A stretch of DNA of 64,000 nt from Enterobacter cancerogenus (lineage in GTDB: Bacteria > Pseudomonadota > Gammaproteobacteria > Enterobacterales > Enterobacteriaceae), in contig NZ_CP077290.1 of NCBI RefSeq assembly GCF_019047785.1, forward strand, positions 186,001 to 250,000, given 5' to 3'. Positions 45,120 to 54,693 of this stretch are shown one piece after another. The position numbers and the translations under genes are program-made. Under the pieces are notes generated by a model, which had not been told where the DNA came from, ran no database searches, and saw nothing but the letters and a program-made list of their open reading frames with translations. Position 1 is the stretch's first letter; every line of letters starts with the position of its first letter.

Positions 45120-48097
45120 TTCAGGTATACGCTCCCGCTGTCGATCCAGTAATGGCTACCGCTATGACGGCGATCGGCCAGGGTATTCAGTTTAAACGTT
45201 AAGGCATCTGGCGGAACGGGCGTGCCGTCCTGCAGCCACGCGTCGCTCAGCTCGAACGATTCCGGGCCTTCATGCTTGCCGCCGCCGCGCAGTTTGAGGC
45301 GCACGTTCAGCACGCCGTCGCCGGCAATGGCTTTTGCCAGTTCGGCAGAGTTGATGCTCAGGGTGTACAGCGGCGTAGCCGGCCAGCGGGCGTTTGCCAG
45401 CTGACGGAAGCCCAGGGTGACGTTTCCGCGCAGCGGGAAGTGAAGCCGTGCGTCGAGTCTGGCACCCGGCTTATCAAGATCGACCTCCTGATACCAGACG
45501 TTCTCGTCGCGCAGTGTATTCACCGTGTTGTCCAGTACGCCCAGATAACGCACGGTGGAGTACGCACCGATGTCAGCCGCTTTGAAGTTAAAGCGCGGCA
45601 GGCGAAGATCAAGCGCCAGGCTGCACAGCATCGCCCCCACCGCAGCGGTTGATTTCGGATTGCCAATGCGCCCCTGCTGGCTGAAGGGATACCACTCGTG
45701 AACCTGGTACTTATCCAGCCAGACGATGCGGTTTACCGGCACCGGCTGCAGGTGGCGGATTAAGGCCTGGACACCGGGCAGACAACCCGGACGGCCAGTG
45801 ATCAGCAAAATGTCACAGCTGTAATGCGAGATCGCTTCACACACCGCATGAAGCGGTGCCGCCAGCGTGAACTGGCCCGCCAGCATCGCGTCCTGCATTT
45901 CCCGGAAATTGACGTGCAGCGGAACCGCGAACAGGTCGAACGCGTCGGACCCTGCTGGCAGGGCGTGGTCGATGGCCTGTTGCAGATAGTTCATCACGTT
46001 GCGCGTAGGCTTCTGTGGGAGCAAATCGCCAAAAGTGGCGTGCAGCCCGGCCAGCGGATCGTCGATATCGCTCGATTCCCACGCCGCCAGAATCGCGTGC
46101 CCCAAAGGCATAAAGAGCTGAAGGGCGGTTTGCTGGCGCAGCACGGCCTGGGTATCAATACGGCCTGAATCCCCGAACAGCGAAGCCATCAGCAGGGACG
46201 CGTCCGCCATTCCGGATTTTTGCAGCTGGGTTTGCAGTGCGGGAAGGACATAGCGCTGGATAACGTCCAGCAGGGTGTCATCCCCTGCGACCTTGAACCC
46301 TTCACGGAACAGCAGCTGCGGGGTAATTTTAACGTTGTTACCCGAGCCGTCGTCGAGCTGATAGTGGGTAATGGCCATATCGGTCGTGCCGCCGCCAATG
46401 TCGATAGAGGCGACGCGCAGCGCCCGACCAGGCTCAACGCCAGGCTGCGGTTCACGATCGGGACGAGCAAGCGAAGCGAAAAAGGCTTCGGTCTGTCCGC
46501 CAAAATGAGATATCGCTTCGTTGTACAGCCACACCAGCTGGCCACAGCTCGCCTCATCCCACTCCATCTGGATTTCAGGAACCGGCACAACGCTTTTTTC
46601 CTGCTGTTTACGGCTGGCAAAATCGTCGTCCTGCGGGTGCCATCCCATCGCTTTCCAGACGATGGCGATCGCTTCAAACATGCGACGGCGGAAGATCTCA
46701 CGCTCCTGTTTCGGCATGGCCGACGGCAGGGTGAGGATCAGGGTGCGCAGCTGGCGCGGCGAAGCCGGGAAGCCAAGGCGCAGGCGGGTGGCGACGCTGT
46801 TAATCTGTCCCAGCGCCTGCGCCAGCAGTTCACACAGCATATGCGTCATCAGGGTGCTGCGGCTGTACTGCGGCGAGAAAACCGGCAGCCGTTCATCCTG
46901 CGGCAGCGTAAAGAGCGGTTCGCCGTCGTCGTTCATCAGGTTCATCAGCGGGAACGCCGTCGCCAGGGGTTCCCGCTGCGTTTTGCTGTTCATCTGGCTA
47001 AAGCGCCAGTCCTGCACAACCGGGGTTTCATCCCACAGGTAGCGGCGCGGGCTGGAAATACCGCTGTTGCCCTCGGTGCCCAGACGCTGCATCGCCAGCT
47101 TGCGGGCCTCGTCGCCCACGCGAACGATAGAGGGCCAGACAAAGGCATCCTCGCGGCCACTTTCCACCGAGAAGTGCTGTTTGCCAAAGCGGGCCTCTGA
47201 AAACTCCAGGCGGCTGGTGAACAGCGGATCGTTAAGGAACTGCGGTTCGCTCAGGGAACGCACCTGCAGCTCGGCGGTCTGACGCAGGCCGTCATTGGCA
47301 TCGCCATGATCTTCGATAATAACGCCACAGGTATGGGTGTTTCCCACGTCGAGGATCAGGTCGACGGGGATCGCCGGGGTGCTGAGCGTATGGGTGACAA
47401 ATTTCACCTCGGGCACGGTAAGCTGCTCGCCGAGCAACGTCAGCAGGTTCAGCCAGTGCGCCTGGTATTCAAAGCTGCGCATGGCCTGATGCAGATCGCG
47501 CTCGGCGCGGTTTTCAACTACCGTCGCGTACTGGCTAAAGGCTTCGCGCAGCCAGCCGTCGATCCAGGTCTGGTCGAGGAAGCTTTCGACTTCGCTATCA
47601 CGCCAGGCAAGCGCAAACCGTGTGCCGTTCAGAATATCGTTTTCAACGGGGGAGAGTGCGGCGGTGGCATGCTCCGCAATCTGGCTGTCGAGCGCCAGGG
47701 TGACGCGGTGCGTATTGCCTGCCGAATCCGGTGCAGTTAGCTTGCGGATCTGCACGCGTGCCCAGTTATCAGGCCCCTCTACAAAGGTGCGCGGCGGGTT
47801 AAAGCGCAGAAACGGCAGAGGAAGCCAGACGCCGTCCAGCACAGCAAGGGACTGGTGCAGCGTAATGGTGCTCTCGGGCTTCAGGACTTCTGGCTGGCCG
47901 CCGCCCGTCGCCGGGAGCGTGTAGCGGCCATTGACCAGATCGTAATCAAGACGCAGCAGAGGGCCGTTGGCGGTTTTGCGGACAAACCGCCCGGTGCTGG
48001 CGGTGTCCTGGGGCGTCAGACCAAAATCCAGAAATTGCACGCCGCTGTTAGCAATAAGCGTGACGCTCTGTTTGTAGTCGCAAAGATTTACCAGCAT
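45116..48097 (-). CDS. srfB: SrfB family protein (actin-like ATPase fold)
   Basis: ATG 48097 (MLVNLCDYKQSVTLIANSG...) is preferred, four bases after the srfA stop; a GTG at 48109 is also open. The protein of about 993 residues has DVGNTHTCGV near residue 250 and SIDIGGGTTDMAIT near residue 565, the two phosphate-binding loops of the actin/Hsp70 fold. LLITGRPGCLPGVQALI follows later. Together with SrfC (GTPase-like) and SrfA (membrane-anchored), it may form a cell-envelope machine (inference). Confidence 0.88.
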   Translation of the reverse strand: MLVNLCDYKQSVTLIANSGVQFLDFGLTPQDTASTGRFVRKTANGPLLRLDYDLVNGRYTLPATGGGQPEVLKPESTITLHQSLAVLDGVWLPLPFLRFNPPRTFVEGPDNWARVQIRKLTAPDSAGNTHRVTLALDSQIAEHATAALSPVENDILNGTRFALAWRDSEVESFLDQTWIDGWLREAFSQYATVVENRAERDLHQAMRSFEYQAHWLNLLTLLGEQLTVPEVKFVTHTLSTPAIPVDLILDVGNTHTCGVIIEDHGDANDGLRQTAELQVRSLSEPQFLNDPLFTSRLEFSEARFGKQHFSVESGREDAFVWPSIVRVGDEARKLAMQRLGTEGNSGISSPRRYLWDETPVVQDWRFSQMNSKTQREPLATAFPLMNLMNDDGEPLFTLPQDERLPVFSPQYSRSTLMTHMLCELLAQALGQINSVATRLRLGFPASPRQLRTLILTLPSAMPKQEREIFRRRMFEAIAIVWKAMGWHPQDDDFASRKQQEKSVVPVPEIQMEWDEASCGQLVWLYNEAISHFGGQTEAFFASLARPDREPQPGVEPGRALRVASIDIGGGTTDMAITHYQLDDGSGNNVKITPQLLFREGFKVAGDDTLLDVIQRYVLPALQTQLQKSGMADASLLMASLFGDSGRIDTQAVLRQQTALQLFMPLGHAILAAWESSDIDDPLAGLHATFGDLLPQKPTRNVMNYLQQAIDHALPAGSDAFDLFAVPLHVNFREMQDAMLAGQFTLAAPLHAVCEAISHYSCDILLITGRPGCLPGVQALIRHLQPVPVNRIVWLDKYQVHEWYPFSQQGRIGNPKSTAAVGAMLCSLALDLRLPRFNFKAADIGAYSTVRYLGVLDNTVNTLRDENVWYQEVDLDKPGARLDARLHFPLRGNVTLGFRQLANARWPATPLYTLSINSAELAKAIAGDGVLNVRLKLRGGGKHEGPESFELSDAWLQDGTPVPPDALTFKLNTLADRRHSGSHYWIDSGSVYLK

Positions 48098-48101
48098 AGG
48101 A

Positions 48102-49442
48102 TCAGGCACCTGCTTTTTTGAACGTCAAAGGAACAACGGTTTTGGCATCATATCGGGCGCTGCATTCCGCCACGTCGCTGGTGCCGGATTTACAGGAGAC
48201 TTCCGGCATCGGATAACGCGAGCCATCCGTGCAGCGGGCGTTGCCGCGGCTTTTGATCATCAGTTCACCGTTGCTGTGCAAGCCGGAGAAGATCTCCGCG
48301 CGACAGACAATATTGTCCCCGTGAACGACGCGGGCAGTACCTTTGTTGTTCTGGATCTGATAGCGCAGCGAGGGCGGCTTGCCGGTGATCGGATCTTTTA
48401 CGTCCAGAATCACGCGCCAGGTACCGTTCAGGAAGCGGGTCGAACCGGCTTTCACCTGATCGGCCTCCATGACCATGGCATCTTTCGGGATCGCAGCAAT
48501 CACTACAGGCTCCGGCTCAGGCGCTTTCACCTGTGGTGCCACGACGACGGCCTGGTGCAGCGGCAAATTCATCGTCAGCGGTTCGACCGTTTTCACCGGA
48601 GCAGGCGCGATAACGACCGCAGCAGGCGCTGCTACAGGAGCAGGTTCGGCTGAAGGTGCCTGTTCAGGCCACAGCAGCGGAGTGGCGATGGCGGCAACAA
48701 TCACGGCGGCAACGGGCAGCGACCACAGCGGGACGCGGCGTTTTTTTACCACGATTTTGGCCGGAGGTTCGCCAGCGGGTTCCGTCACCTTGTGGGCGGG
48801 CGCTGGCTCATAGAGCGCCTCTTCCGTAATGCGTACGCCGGGAGCGGGCGGGGCGGGAGTCATCAGCGGCTCGTCGGCCTGGGCGAACGTGACAGGTGGG
48901 GCTTCGGGTTCCGGTTCTGGCTCGGGTTCTTCGATGACCACCGGGTCCGGTTCAGGGATCAGCGCGTCGCGCAGGCAGCTCAGTACATCATCGCGGGCGT
49001 TTTCGTTAAGATTTACGAAGCCCCAGAAGCAGATCACCGGTTTGCCATCCACCAAATACAGAAAGTTTTCGCCAGGGAACTGGAACGCTTTGGAAAGCAG
49101 GGAGCCAAACAGCTGCTGGGCGGTTTTCGGCGACTGGATACACTTTTTGCTCAGCGACTCCACGCTCGCCAGCGTACTTTCGAGGTAGCGCAGGGCGCGA
49201 AACCGGTCGTCTTCTCCGGCGGCTTTCCAGCTTGTCACCGCTCCCTCAATGGGGGCGTACCAGTCAACGCGATCGCCGCCGTCGTTGACCTGCGGGATAG
49301 CCAGACAATCAACTATCGACTGTTGCTTGCGCAAGCGGAGTGCTTCCCGGATTTGCAGCGCTGATTCAAATACGGCCTGTCCGCCGCCGCCAACGGCCTG
49401 AAAATCATCCAGATTACCGCTGCGTAAAAGTGTTTTTGCCAC
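48102..49442 (-). CDS. srfA: SrfA family protein
   Basis: The 446-residue protein has a conserved N-terminal domain (MAKTLLRSGNLDDFQAVGGG...). A Pro/Glu-rich linker (EPEPEPEPEAPP) follows at about residues 170-210, then basic KKRRVP and a membrane helix near residues 238-258. The C-terminal domain after it, likely periplasmic, has four or more Cys (NIVCRAEIF, NARCTDGS, VSCKSG, AECSARYD). This gives a bitopic anchor for the SrfBC proteins. It is the first gene of the srfABC operon; the promoter must lie within 49443-49640. Confidence 0.87.
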   Translation of the reverse strand: MAKTLLRSGNLDDFQAVGGGGQAVFESALQIREALRLRKQQSIVDCLAIPQVNDGGDRVDWYAPIEGAVTSWKAAGEDDRFRALRYLESTLASVESLSKKCIQSPKTAQQLFGSLLSKAFQFPGENFLYLVDGKPVICFWGFVNLNENARDDVLSCLRDALIPEPDPVVIEEPEPEPEPEAPPVTFAQADEPLMTPAPPAPGVRITEEALYEPAPAHKVTEPAGEPPAKIVVKKRRVPLWSLPVAAVIVAAIATPLLWPEQAPSAEPAPVAAPAAVVIAPAPVKTVEPLTMNLPLHQAVVVAPQVKAPEPEPVVIAAIPKDAMVMEADQVKAGSTRFLNGTWRVILDVKDPITGKPPSLRYQIQNNKGTARVVHGDNIVCRAEIFSGLHSNGELMIKSRGNARCTDGSRYPMPEVSCKSGTSDVAECSARYDAKTVVPLTFKKAGA

Positions 49443-49724
49443 GATGTGTTCCCATAGACTTCTTTACACCGTTACTTTAACGAAAAGGTAAAACAAGCAA
49501 ACGGCAGAGGAGACGCCAAAAGCGCCGATTTCTTGCGGCATTGTTCGTAACGGTTGTGCTTGACGAAGAAGGGAACTTAAGGCAAATCACACTCTCTGCG
49601 CTGGTTGGAAAATCAGCGAAAAACACTGCTTTAGAATAACCTGATAGTGTTTCGTTATTTGCCAGGTGATATCGGCTGTGCTGTTATTACTGTCCACAAT
49701 AATAAAACCGAAAGGGTTATAACC

Positions 49725-51323
49725 ATGTCTACAGGGAAAACGCTGCTCGCCCTCGCGCTGAGCACTCTTTTACCGGCAAGCGCCGCATGGGCGGCAAATA
49801 ACGATACGCTTATTTACTGCTCTGAAGCCTCGCCAGAGTCGTTTAACCCGCAGATCGCCAGCTCCGGCCCGACGTTTGTCGCCAGCTCTCAGGTACTTTA
49901 CAACCGCCTGATTAACTTTGATCCGGTGAAAAATACGCCGGTGCCATCCCTGGCGGAGTCATGGACCATTTCTCCTGACGGCAAAACCTATACCTTTACG
50001 CTGCGTAAAGGGGTTAAGTTCAACAGCAACAAATACTTCAAACCTACCCGCGATTTTAACGCCGATGACGTTATTTTCTCCGTCATGCGTCAGAAAGACC
50101 CTAAGCATCCGTATCACAATGTCTCTCAGGGGAATTACGAATACTTTAACGACGTGGGCCTTGATAAGCTGATTCAGGACGTGAAAAAGATCGATGATTA
50201 TCACGTACAGTTTACGCTCAGTGAGCCAAACGCGGCGTTCCTCGCGGACTGGGGAATGGACTTTGCTTCCATTCTGTCAGCAGAGTATGCGGACGTGATG
50301 CTCAAAAAAGGAACGCCAGAGAACGTCGATACCTGGCCAATCGGTACCGGCCCGTATGTTCTCCAGCAGTACAAAGTGGATTCGCTGATCCGCTACGTGG
50401 CGAACCCCAACTACTGGGATGGCGCGGTTCCCACGAAGCACCTGATCTTCTCCATCACGCCTAACGTGGAAACCCGTCTGGCGAAACTGCAAACCAATGA
50501 ATGCCAGGTGATCCCTGCGCCGTCGCCGGTGCAGTTTGATGTCATCAAGAAAAACAAAGATCTGACGCTGCACTCGGTGGATGCGTTGAACGTGGGCTAT
50601 CTGGCGTTTAACACCGAGAAAAAACCTTTTGATAACGTGCTGGTACGCCAGGCCCTGAACTACGCGACGGATAAAAAAGCCATCGTGAATGCGGTCTTTA
50701 TGGGGTCCGGTACGGTGGCAAAATCGCCGATCCCGCCGAATATGATGGGCTTTAATCACGACCTGAAAGATTACGCCTACGATCCTGAAAAAGCCAAAGC
50801 GCTGCTGAAGCAGGCCGGGCTTGAGAAGGGCGCGGAAGTGACGCTGTGGTCCATGCCGGTTCAACGGCCTTATAACCCGAATTCGCGTCGCATCGCAGAG
50901 ATGATCCAGAGCGACTGGGCGAAAGTTGGCGTGAAGGCCAAAATCGTCTCCTACGAGTGGGGCGAGTATCTCTCCGGCATGCGCAAAGGCGAGCACGACT
51001 CGGCGCTGTTTGGCTGGATGTCGGACAACGGCGATCCGGATAACTTCGCGGACGTTCTGCTGGGCTGCAACAGCATCAAAACCGGATCCAACGCCGCGCG
51101 CTGGTGTGATAAGGGGTATGATGGGCTGGTGCAAAAAGCAAAATTAACCAGTGACCCAACCGAGCGTGCGAAACTCTACGGCCAGGCGCAGGAGATTTTC
51201 TACCAGCAGGCTCCGTGGATTGCCCTTGCAAACGGCAAGACGTTCTATGCCACCCGCAGCAACGTCACCGGGTATAGCGTCAGCCTGATGGGCAGCGATT
51301 TCTCGAAGGCGAGATTGAATTAA
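49725..51323 (+). CDS. Periplasmic dipeptide/oligopeptide-binding protein, DppA-like
   Basis: ATG 49725 (MSTGKTLLALAL...) gives a 532-residue precursor with a signal peptide ending SAAWAA. The SBP_bac_5 fold is shown by YCSEASPESFNPQIASSG, NADDVIFSVMR and ALNYATDKKAIVNAVF. It is close to DppA, including DNGDPDNFADVLLGC. No permease or ATPase genes accompany it, so it is an orphan binding protein that probably uses the Dpp transporter. A REP element follows its stop. Confidence 0.88.
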   Translation: MSTGKTLLALALSTLLPASAAWAANNDTLIYCSEASPESFNPQIASSGPTFVASSQVLYNRLINFDPVKNTPVPSLAESWTISPDGKTYTFTLRKGVKFNSNKYFKPTRDFNADDVIFSVMRQKDPKHPYHNVSQGNYEYFNDVGLDKLIQDVKKIDDYHVQFTLSEPNAAFLADWGMDFASILSAEYADVMLKKGTPENVDTWPIGTGPYVLQQYKVDSLIRYVANPNYWDGAVPTKHLIFSITPNVETRLAKLQTNECQVIPAPSPVQFDVIKKNKDLTLHSVDALNVGYLAFNTEKKPFDNVLVRQALNYATDKKAIVNAVFMGSGTVAKSPIPPNMMGFNHDLKDYAYDPEKAKALLKQAGLEKGAEVTLWSMPVQRPYNPNSRRIAEMIQSDWAKVGVKAKIVSYEWGEYLSGMRKGEHDSALFGWMSDNGDPDNFADVLLGCNSIKTGSNAARWCDKGYDGLVQKAKLTSDPTERAKLYGQAQEIFYQQAPWIALANGKTFYATRSNVTGYSVSLMGSDFSKARLN

Positions 51324-51330
51324 CCATTTT

Positions 51331-51401
51331 GCCCGGTGGCGCTGCGCTTACCGGGCCTACAAGTCTTGGGTAGGCTGGGTGAGGCGTAGCCGCCACCCGG
51401 C
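51331..51401. repeat. REP/BIME element
   Basis: GCCCGGTGGCGCTGCGCTTA, then CCGGGCCTAC, a spacer, and GTAGCCGCCACCCGGC form the usual inverted REP pair. It lies between the DppA-like gene and ydcY. The same REP family occurs after yncE and within the 153-bp array at 58958-59576. Confidence 0.9.
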
Positions 51402-51419
51402 AAATTATAAGGAGTGACA

Positions 51420-51653
51420 GTGTCACATTTAAATGAAGTGATTGCCCGCGTCGACGCCGCTCTACAGGAGAGCGTAATCGCCCACATGAATGAACTCTTG
51501 ATCGAACTGAGCGACGACACTGAGCTTAGCCGGGAAGATCGTTACACCCAGCAGCAGCGGTTACGTACCGCAATTGCCCATCACGGCAAGCAGCACAAAG
51601 AAGAGATGGACGCTCGCCTCGAACAGCTGACGAAGGGCGGCACAATCCTTTAA
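51420..51653 (+). CDS. ydcY: DUF2526 protein YdcY
   Basis: The GTG at 51420 (MSHLNEVIARVDAALQE...), six bases after AAGGAG, gives 77 residues, the length of E. coli YdcY, and the sequences agree nearly throughout. It is a small helical cytoplasmic protein of unknown function. It is convergent with ydcZ, one base apart. Confidence 0.92.
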   Translation: MSHLNEVIARVDAALQESVIAHMNELLIELSDDTELSREDRYTQQQRLRTAIAHHGKQHKEEMDARLEQLTKGGTIL

Positions 51654-51654
51654 C

Positions 51655-52104
51655 TCAGAACTGACGGCGGGCCACCAGCCACGCGCCGACCACCAGCATT
51701 ACTGCGCCACATCCCGGCCCGATCAGGGCGCGCAGCGGGACCCCGTGGCTTTTCAGAATATCCATTACCAGCCCGCCAATCAGTTGGCTGGCTACCAGCA
51801 CGGCGATGGTCGTTGCCGCGCCAACGTTCTGGTATCCGCTGATACTGGCAAAGACAAAAAACGATCCCAGCAAACCGGGGATCAGCGTCCACCAGCGTAT
51901 CGTCGCGGCCAGTTCACCGAATCCGCTAAAACCCTGCTTAATCAGTAAAATGCTGACAAACAACACGATACCGACCAGCGAATTGAGCAGCATGGCGATA
52001 AGGATGGTGGACGAAGACTGGGTGATGCGCACCATCAGCATATTTTGCACCACCAGACCGATGCCCGCCGCAACCAGACAGGCCAGCGTAATCGACTGAT
52101 TCAT
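51655..52104 (-). CDS. ydcZ: DMT-family inner-membrane protein YdcZ (DUF606)
   Basis: The 149-residue protein has five membrane helices and the DUF606/EamA-like pattern (MLLNSLVGIVLFV, PGLLGSFFVFASI, VASQLIGGLVMDIL). The transport substrate is unknown. Its ATG overlaps the stop of mnaT (ATGA), so the two genes are co-translated. Confidence 0.92.
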   Translation of the reverse strand: MNQSITLACLVAAGIGLVVQNMLMVRITQSSSTILIAMLLNSLVGIVLFVSILLIKQGFSGFGELAATIRWWTLIPGLLGSFFVFASISGYQNVGAATTIAVLVASQLIGGLVMDILKSHGVPLRALIGPGCGAVMLVVGAWLVARRQF

Positions 52105-52619
52105 GGCAGGGCGTCCGGATCGCTGCGCTCATCCAGCTGCAGCTGCATAAAGGTTAAATCCAGCCAGCGGCCAAACTTGGTGCCCACCTGCGGCATTTGC
52201 CCGGTAGTGATAAAACCCAGCGTATCGTGCAGATGGATCGAGGCGTGGTTTTGCGTCTCTATTCCCGCCACCATCACGTGTTTGCCCATTTTGCGGGCTT
52301 CATCAATCAGCGCATTCATCAGCACCCGGCCAATCCCTTTTCCCTGATGGTCCGGGTGAACGTACACCGAGTGCTCAACCGTATGGCGAAAACCTTCGAA
52401 AGCCCGCCAGTCGCCGAACGAGGCATAGCCCGTCACCGTGCCGTTCTCTTCGCTGACCAGTACCGGAAAACCGGCCAGCGTCCGCGCTTCAAACCATGCG
52501 ATGCGGTTATCGACATCCACGGTTTTGTCGTTCCAGATAGCAGCGGTGTGCAATACCGCATGGTTGTAGATATCACCGATGGCGGCGCAATCTTCTTTGC
52601 AGGCATGACGAACGATCAT
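52101..52619 (-). CDS. mnaT: L-amino acid N-acyltransferase MnaT
   Basis: I place the start at ATG 52619 (MIVRHACKEDCAAIGDIYNH...), behind AGAGGG. The 172-residue GNAT enzyme has the acetyl-CoA loop VHPDHQGKGIGRVL and matches E. coli MnaT (YncA). That enzyme acetylates methionine and related compounds such as methionine sulfoximine and sulfone. It is the first gene of mnaT-ydcZ and is divergent from an XRE-cupin regulator. Confidence 0.94.
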   Translation of the reverse strand: MIVRHACKEDCAAIGDIYNHAVLHTAAIWNDKTVDVDNRIAWFEARTLAGFPVLVSEENGTVTGYASFGDWRAFEGFRHTVEHSVYVHPDHQGKGIGRVLMNALIDEARKMGKHVMVAGIETQNHASIHLHDTLGFITTGQMPQVGTKFGRWLDLTFMQLQLDERSDPDALP

Positions 52620-52644
52620 GGCGAACCCTCTGAGCGTGTTGTTC

Positions 52645-52762
52645 ACTATAGTAGTACGGATTTGTCACGATATTACACAAGGGTGACGTGACTACGCTAC
52701 GGCATAATCCATATTTTTTTGTTATGAAAACTGCGTTGAAATGCTGTTCATACACTATAGTA
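52645..52762. promoter_or_regulatory. Paired ACTATAGTA operators between mnaT and the XRE-cupin gene
   Basis: The motif ACTATAGTA occurs at 52645-52653, close to the mnaT start, and again at 52754-52762, eight bases before the regulator gene. Each copy has a TTCA just upstream, and its core ACTATAGT is palindromic. A motif repeated in both divergent promoters is what an autoregulating repressor would leave. Confidence 0.5.
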
Positions 52763-52769
52763 TGACGTC

Positions 52770-53345
52770 ATGAACACTATTTCAGACAATATGAATCAAC
52801 GGATTAGCGCCAGAATTCGCCTTGAACGGGAATCCCGGGGATGGTCATTGAGCGAGTTGGCCGACCGGGCCAGCGTGTCGCGTGCCATGATCCACAAAAT
52901 TGAACGCGGAGAAAGCAGCCCCACGGCGACGCTGCTTGCGCGTTTGTCCGGGGCATTTGGCATCAGCATGTCGACCCTTATTGCCCGCGCCGAAATGCAG
53001 GAAGGCAAACTGCTGCGTCTGGCGAACCAGCCGGTATGGCGCGACCCGCAAACGCACTATCTTCGCCGCCACGTCTCACCGCGAACCGACCTGCCTATCG
53101 ATCTCGTCCAGGTTGAACTCCCTGCAGGCAGCGACGTGCCCATGCCCGCATCATCCTACGCGCTGGCGCGCCAGCTGATCTGGCTGCAGTCCGGGAAGCT
53201 GGTCTTTCTGGAGGGGGACACCCGCCATGAAATGAACGCGGGAGATTGCCTGGAGCTGGGGCCGCCCAACGACTGTCGGTTTATCAACGAGACCGATGCA
53301 CCGTGCGTGTATCTGGTAGTCAGGCTTAATCAGTCCGGAACGTAA
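52770..53345 (+). CDS. XRE-family regulator with C-terminal cupin domain
   Basis: The 191-residue protein has an N-terminal helix-turn-helix (WSLSELADRASVSRAMIHKI, then ERGESSPTATLLARLS). Residues about 100-188 form a cupin (LVFLEGDTRHEMNAGDCLEL). Such regulators sense small metabolites through the cupin. The alternative start at 52791 (MNQRISARIRLE) would also cover the helix-turn-helix domain. Divergent mnaT-ydcZ is the likely target, because both promoters share a motif. Confidence 0.86.
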   Translation: MNTISDNMNQRISARIRLERESRGWSLSELADRASVSRAMIHKIERGESSPTATLLARLSGAFGISMSTLIARAEMQEGKLLRLANQPVWRDPQTHYLRRHVSPRTDLPIDLVQVELPAGSDVPMPASSYALARQLIWLQSGKLVFLEGDTRHEMNAGDCLELGPPNDCRFINETDAPCVYLVVRLNQSGT

Positions 53346-53405
53346 CAATCATGTGGCCCGTCGAGACGGGCCGCGCAGGACATTTGCACAAATGAGGAGC
53401 GATCT

Positions 53406-54446
53406 ATGAGTCAATCTGCAATGCAAAATCGTCGCTGGGTACTGGCGTCTCGCCCGCATGGCGCACCGACGCCAGAGAATTTTCGTTTAGAGGAACAGCC
53501 CATTCCCGAGCCGGGAGAGGGCCAGGTGCTGTTGCGCACCGAGTGGCTGTCACTCGATCCGTATATGCGCGGACGCATGAGCGATGCGCCATCCTATTCG
53601 CCACCTGTTGAGATTGGGGCGGTGATGGTGGGGGGAACGGTCAGCCGCGTTGAGCGGTCAAACCATCCCGATTTCAAACCCGGCGAGTGGGTGCTCGGCT
53701 ACAGCGGCTGGCAAACCCATGCGTTGTCCGACGGAAAGGATCTGGTGAAACTCGGTGACAACCCTGCGCATCCTTCGTGGTCGCTGGGGATCCTGGGTAT
53801 GCCGGGCTTTACGGCCTATATGGGCCTGCTGGATATCGGGCAGCCCAAAACCGGCGAAACCCTGGTGGTGGCCGCAGCAACCGGGCCTGTCGGCGCGACG
53901 GTCGGGCAAATCGGTAAAATCAAAGGCTGCCGCGTCGTGGGCGTAGCTGGTGGCGAGGAAAAATGCCGTCATGCGGTCGAGGTTCTGGGATTCGACAAGT
54001 GTATCGATCACCATGCGGATAACTTTGCGCAGCAGCTGGCCGATGCCTGCCCGGACGGCATCGACGTCTACTATGAGAACGTCGGCGGTAAAGTCTTTGA
54101 TGCCGTATTGCCGCTGTTGAACACCTCCGCCCGCGTACCGATTTGCGGCCTGGTCAGCGGCTATAACGCCACCGACCTGCCGGACGGCCCCGATCGTTTG
54201 CCGCTGCTGATGGGCACACTCCTCAAGAAGCGCATTCGTATGCAGGGGTTCATCATCGCCCAGGACTATGGGGATCGCATCGACGAGTTCCAGGCGCAGA
54301 TGGGCCGCTGGGTGCAGGAGGGCAAAATCCATTATCGTGAGCAGGTCACGGATGGGCTGGAAAATGCACCTCAGGCATTGATCGGCCTGCTAGAAGGGAA
54401 AAACTTCGGCAAAGTCGTGATACGCGTGGCGGCTGATAACAAATAA
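53406..54446 (+). CDS. curA: NADPH-dependent curcumin/alkenal reductase CurA
   Basis: The 346-residue medium-chain reductase without zinc matches E. coli CurA (YncB). The N-terminal RRWVLASRPHGAPTPENF and SLDPYMRGRMSD are family marks, and the NADPH fold has AAATGPVGATVGQIGK. It reduces curcumin and other alpha,beta-unsaturated ketones. The ribosome site is GAGGAG. It precedes mcbR as in E. coli. Confidence 0.95.
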   Translation: MSQSAMQNRRWVLASRPHGAPTPENFRLEEQPIPEPGEGQVLLRTEWLSLDPYMRGRMSDAPSYSPPVEIGAVMVGGTVSRVERSNHPDFKPGEWVLGYSGWQTHALSDGKDLVKLGDNPAHPSWSLGILGMPGFTAYMGLLDIGQPKTGETLVVAAATGPVGATVGQIGKIKGCRVVGVAGGEEKCRHAVEVLGFDKCIDHHADNFAQQLADACPDGIDVYYENVGGKVFDAVLPLLNTSARVPICGLVSGYNATDLPDGPDRLPLLMGTLLKKRIRMQGFIIAQDYGDRIDEFQAQMGRWVQEGKIHYREQVTDGLENAPQALIGLLEGKNFGKVVIRVAADNK

Positions 54447-54693
54447 ATCGTTCATGGCGGGTTTTCCCGCCATAATCATTTGTGAAGATACGATATATTG
54501 TCTTTAATTAAACAGCATAGCGCTCGGCGTCATCAGCATAGACGGCCCGACCGCGATAAAAAATACCGTTTGCAGTATTTGCGTTTATGCGCATCTCCCA
54601 ATACCAGGCATAACGATACAGGATATATCAACCCGGCGGCGTTTTTTAACGGCCGCTGCAAAGAGCATTTTGTTTTGGCTACGGGAAGTGAAT

